From NCBI GenBank assembly GCA_001723855.1, contig MCBC01000002.1:1-5968 (forward strand): a stretch of DNA of 5,968 nucleotides, written 5' to 3'. This DNA is from Candidatus Altarchaeales archaeon WOR_SM1_86-2 (lineage in GTDB: Archaea; Altiarchaeota; Altiarchaeia; IMC4; MCBC01). The position numbers and the translations under genes were made by a program. Every line of letters begins with the position of its first letter. The first letter of the stretch is position 1. Below the pieces are notes generated by a model, which saw nothing but the letters and a program-made list of their open reading frames with translations, did no database searches and was not told where the DNA came from. Positions 5,457-5,968 of the stretch are shown here, in pieces.

Positions 5457-5458
5457 CT

Positions 5459-5968
5459 TTATATAACTGAACTAATGTTCTCAATCGCGGCTTTCGTGTA
5501 AAGGGTCAGCCTGCCGGCATGCGCCCCGGGGGCCAAGAGCTCCGGGTTTAAGTCCGCGACGGTTGCGACCTCAACCCCGGGTATGTTGGATGCCCCTTTC
5601 TTTATCCCCTTATCTTCGTTTACGACCAGCAAAACGCTCTTTTTGGTTTTATATTTCCTGCCCCTCATGGTTCCTTTCCCCCCGCGAATACTGCGCTTTT
5701 TTGCTCGCTTAAGGTCTTTATCCAATCTTAATGCATTAAGCAGCTTGATCACATCCTTTGTTTTCTCCAGGGATTCGAATTCATCTGAAACAACCAGCGG
5801 AAGCTCTTCGGTATCAACGATATGCCCTCTTGAAGACACCAATCCCGGATCAGCGGTAGATGCGATTGCAGACTTTAACGCAAACTTATATTCCTTGTTA
5901 TTGATCTTCTCCCCCCAGTCTTTATTCTTTGGCGGATGCGCAACCCTGCCCTTGACCGATTGGGGAAC
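5459..5968 (-). CDS. rpl4: Large-subunit ribosomal protein uL4 (archaeal L4), C-terminal part; 5' end outside window
   Basis: The frame is open from the window edge to TAA 5459-5461 (169 residues, roughly two thirds of an archaeal L4 of ~250). The first residues, VPQSVKGRVAHPPKNKDWGE, match the conserved end of the tunnel-lining loop. They are followed by INNKEYKFALKSAIASTADP, SSRGHIVDTEELPLVVSDEF, a basic stretch RAKKRSIRGGKGTMRGRKYK, SVLLVVNEDKGIKKGASNIP, and the terminal LTLYTKAAIENI. The initiator is not visible; the TTG at 5842 is an internal Leu codon, since the homology continues upstream of it. uL4 lines the exit tunnel and helps early 23S rRNA assembly. Base composition is much richer in G+C than the genes that follow. 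In most archaea uL23 follows directly; here the cassette intervenes. Confidence 0.97.
   Translation of the reverse strand, partial: VPQSVKGRVAHPPKNKDWGEKINNKEYKFALKSAIASTADPGLVSSRGHIVDTEELPLVVSDEFESLEKTKDVIKLLNALRLDKDLKRAKKRSIRGGKGTMRGRKYKTKKSVLLVVNEDKGIKKGASNIPGVEVATVADLNPELLAPGAHAGRLTLYTKAAIENISSVI

Overview
This window is archaeal. The reverse strand carries the 3' part of an archaeal-type ribosomal protein uL4 gene and a complete archaeal-type uL23 gene. AT-rich TATA-like boxes lie about 25 bases before plausible transcription starts, and Shine-Dalgarno sequences are mostly absent. The lineage cannot be fixed from the sequence. A broken-up ribosomal operon together with GH130 sugar enzymes would fit an uncultured euryarchaeal or DPANN-like genome, but that is only a guess.

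Layout, left to right. (1) Bases 1-269 (+) are the C-terminal 88 residues of a GH130 mannoside phosphorylase/hydrolase-family protein. (2) Bases 356-661 (-) encode a small, probably conserved protein of unknown function, converging on the GH130 tail. (3) About 681-2038 is a ~1.36 kb insertion sequence with an IS701/IS4-type DDE transposase. One extra T at 1715 splits its reading frame just before the catalytic Glu, so the element is probably dead unless it frameshifts. A 22-bp perfect palindrome and a two-way TATA tract sit in its left end. (4) Bases 2039-2286 hold the promoter region of the next gene. (5) Bases 2287-3276 (+) are a complete second GH130 protein, probably read from a leaderless mRNA. 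(6) From 3328 to the end everything lies on the reverse strand. In transcription order this is uL4 (partial), a three-gene AT-rich cassette (4940-5410, 4347-4943, 3614-4354), then uL23.

The most interesting part is the cassette. uL4 and uL23 are normally adjacent in the archaeal L3-L4-L23-L2 operon. Here they are separated by three tightly packed, unfamiliar genes with their own TATA-like promoter directly after uL4. The last cassette gene shows the four acidic positions of a PIN-domain ribonuclease, but about 175 residues, largely helical in appearance, are inserted between the second and third acidic residue. The middle gene encodes a charged protein, helical in its C-terminal two thirds. 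The first gene reads through only if two single-base indels are corrected, and its restored stop then overlaps the middle gene's start as ATGA. The cassette is clearly more AT-rich than the ribosomal genes around it, so it looks like a horizontally acquired module, possibly a toxin-antitoxin or defence system, inserted without stopping uL23 transcription. uL23 is followed by a convergent GH130 gene instead of uL2, so the operon is also broken on that side.

No tRNA, rRNA, CRISPR array or origin was seen.
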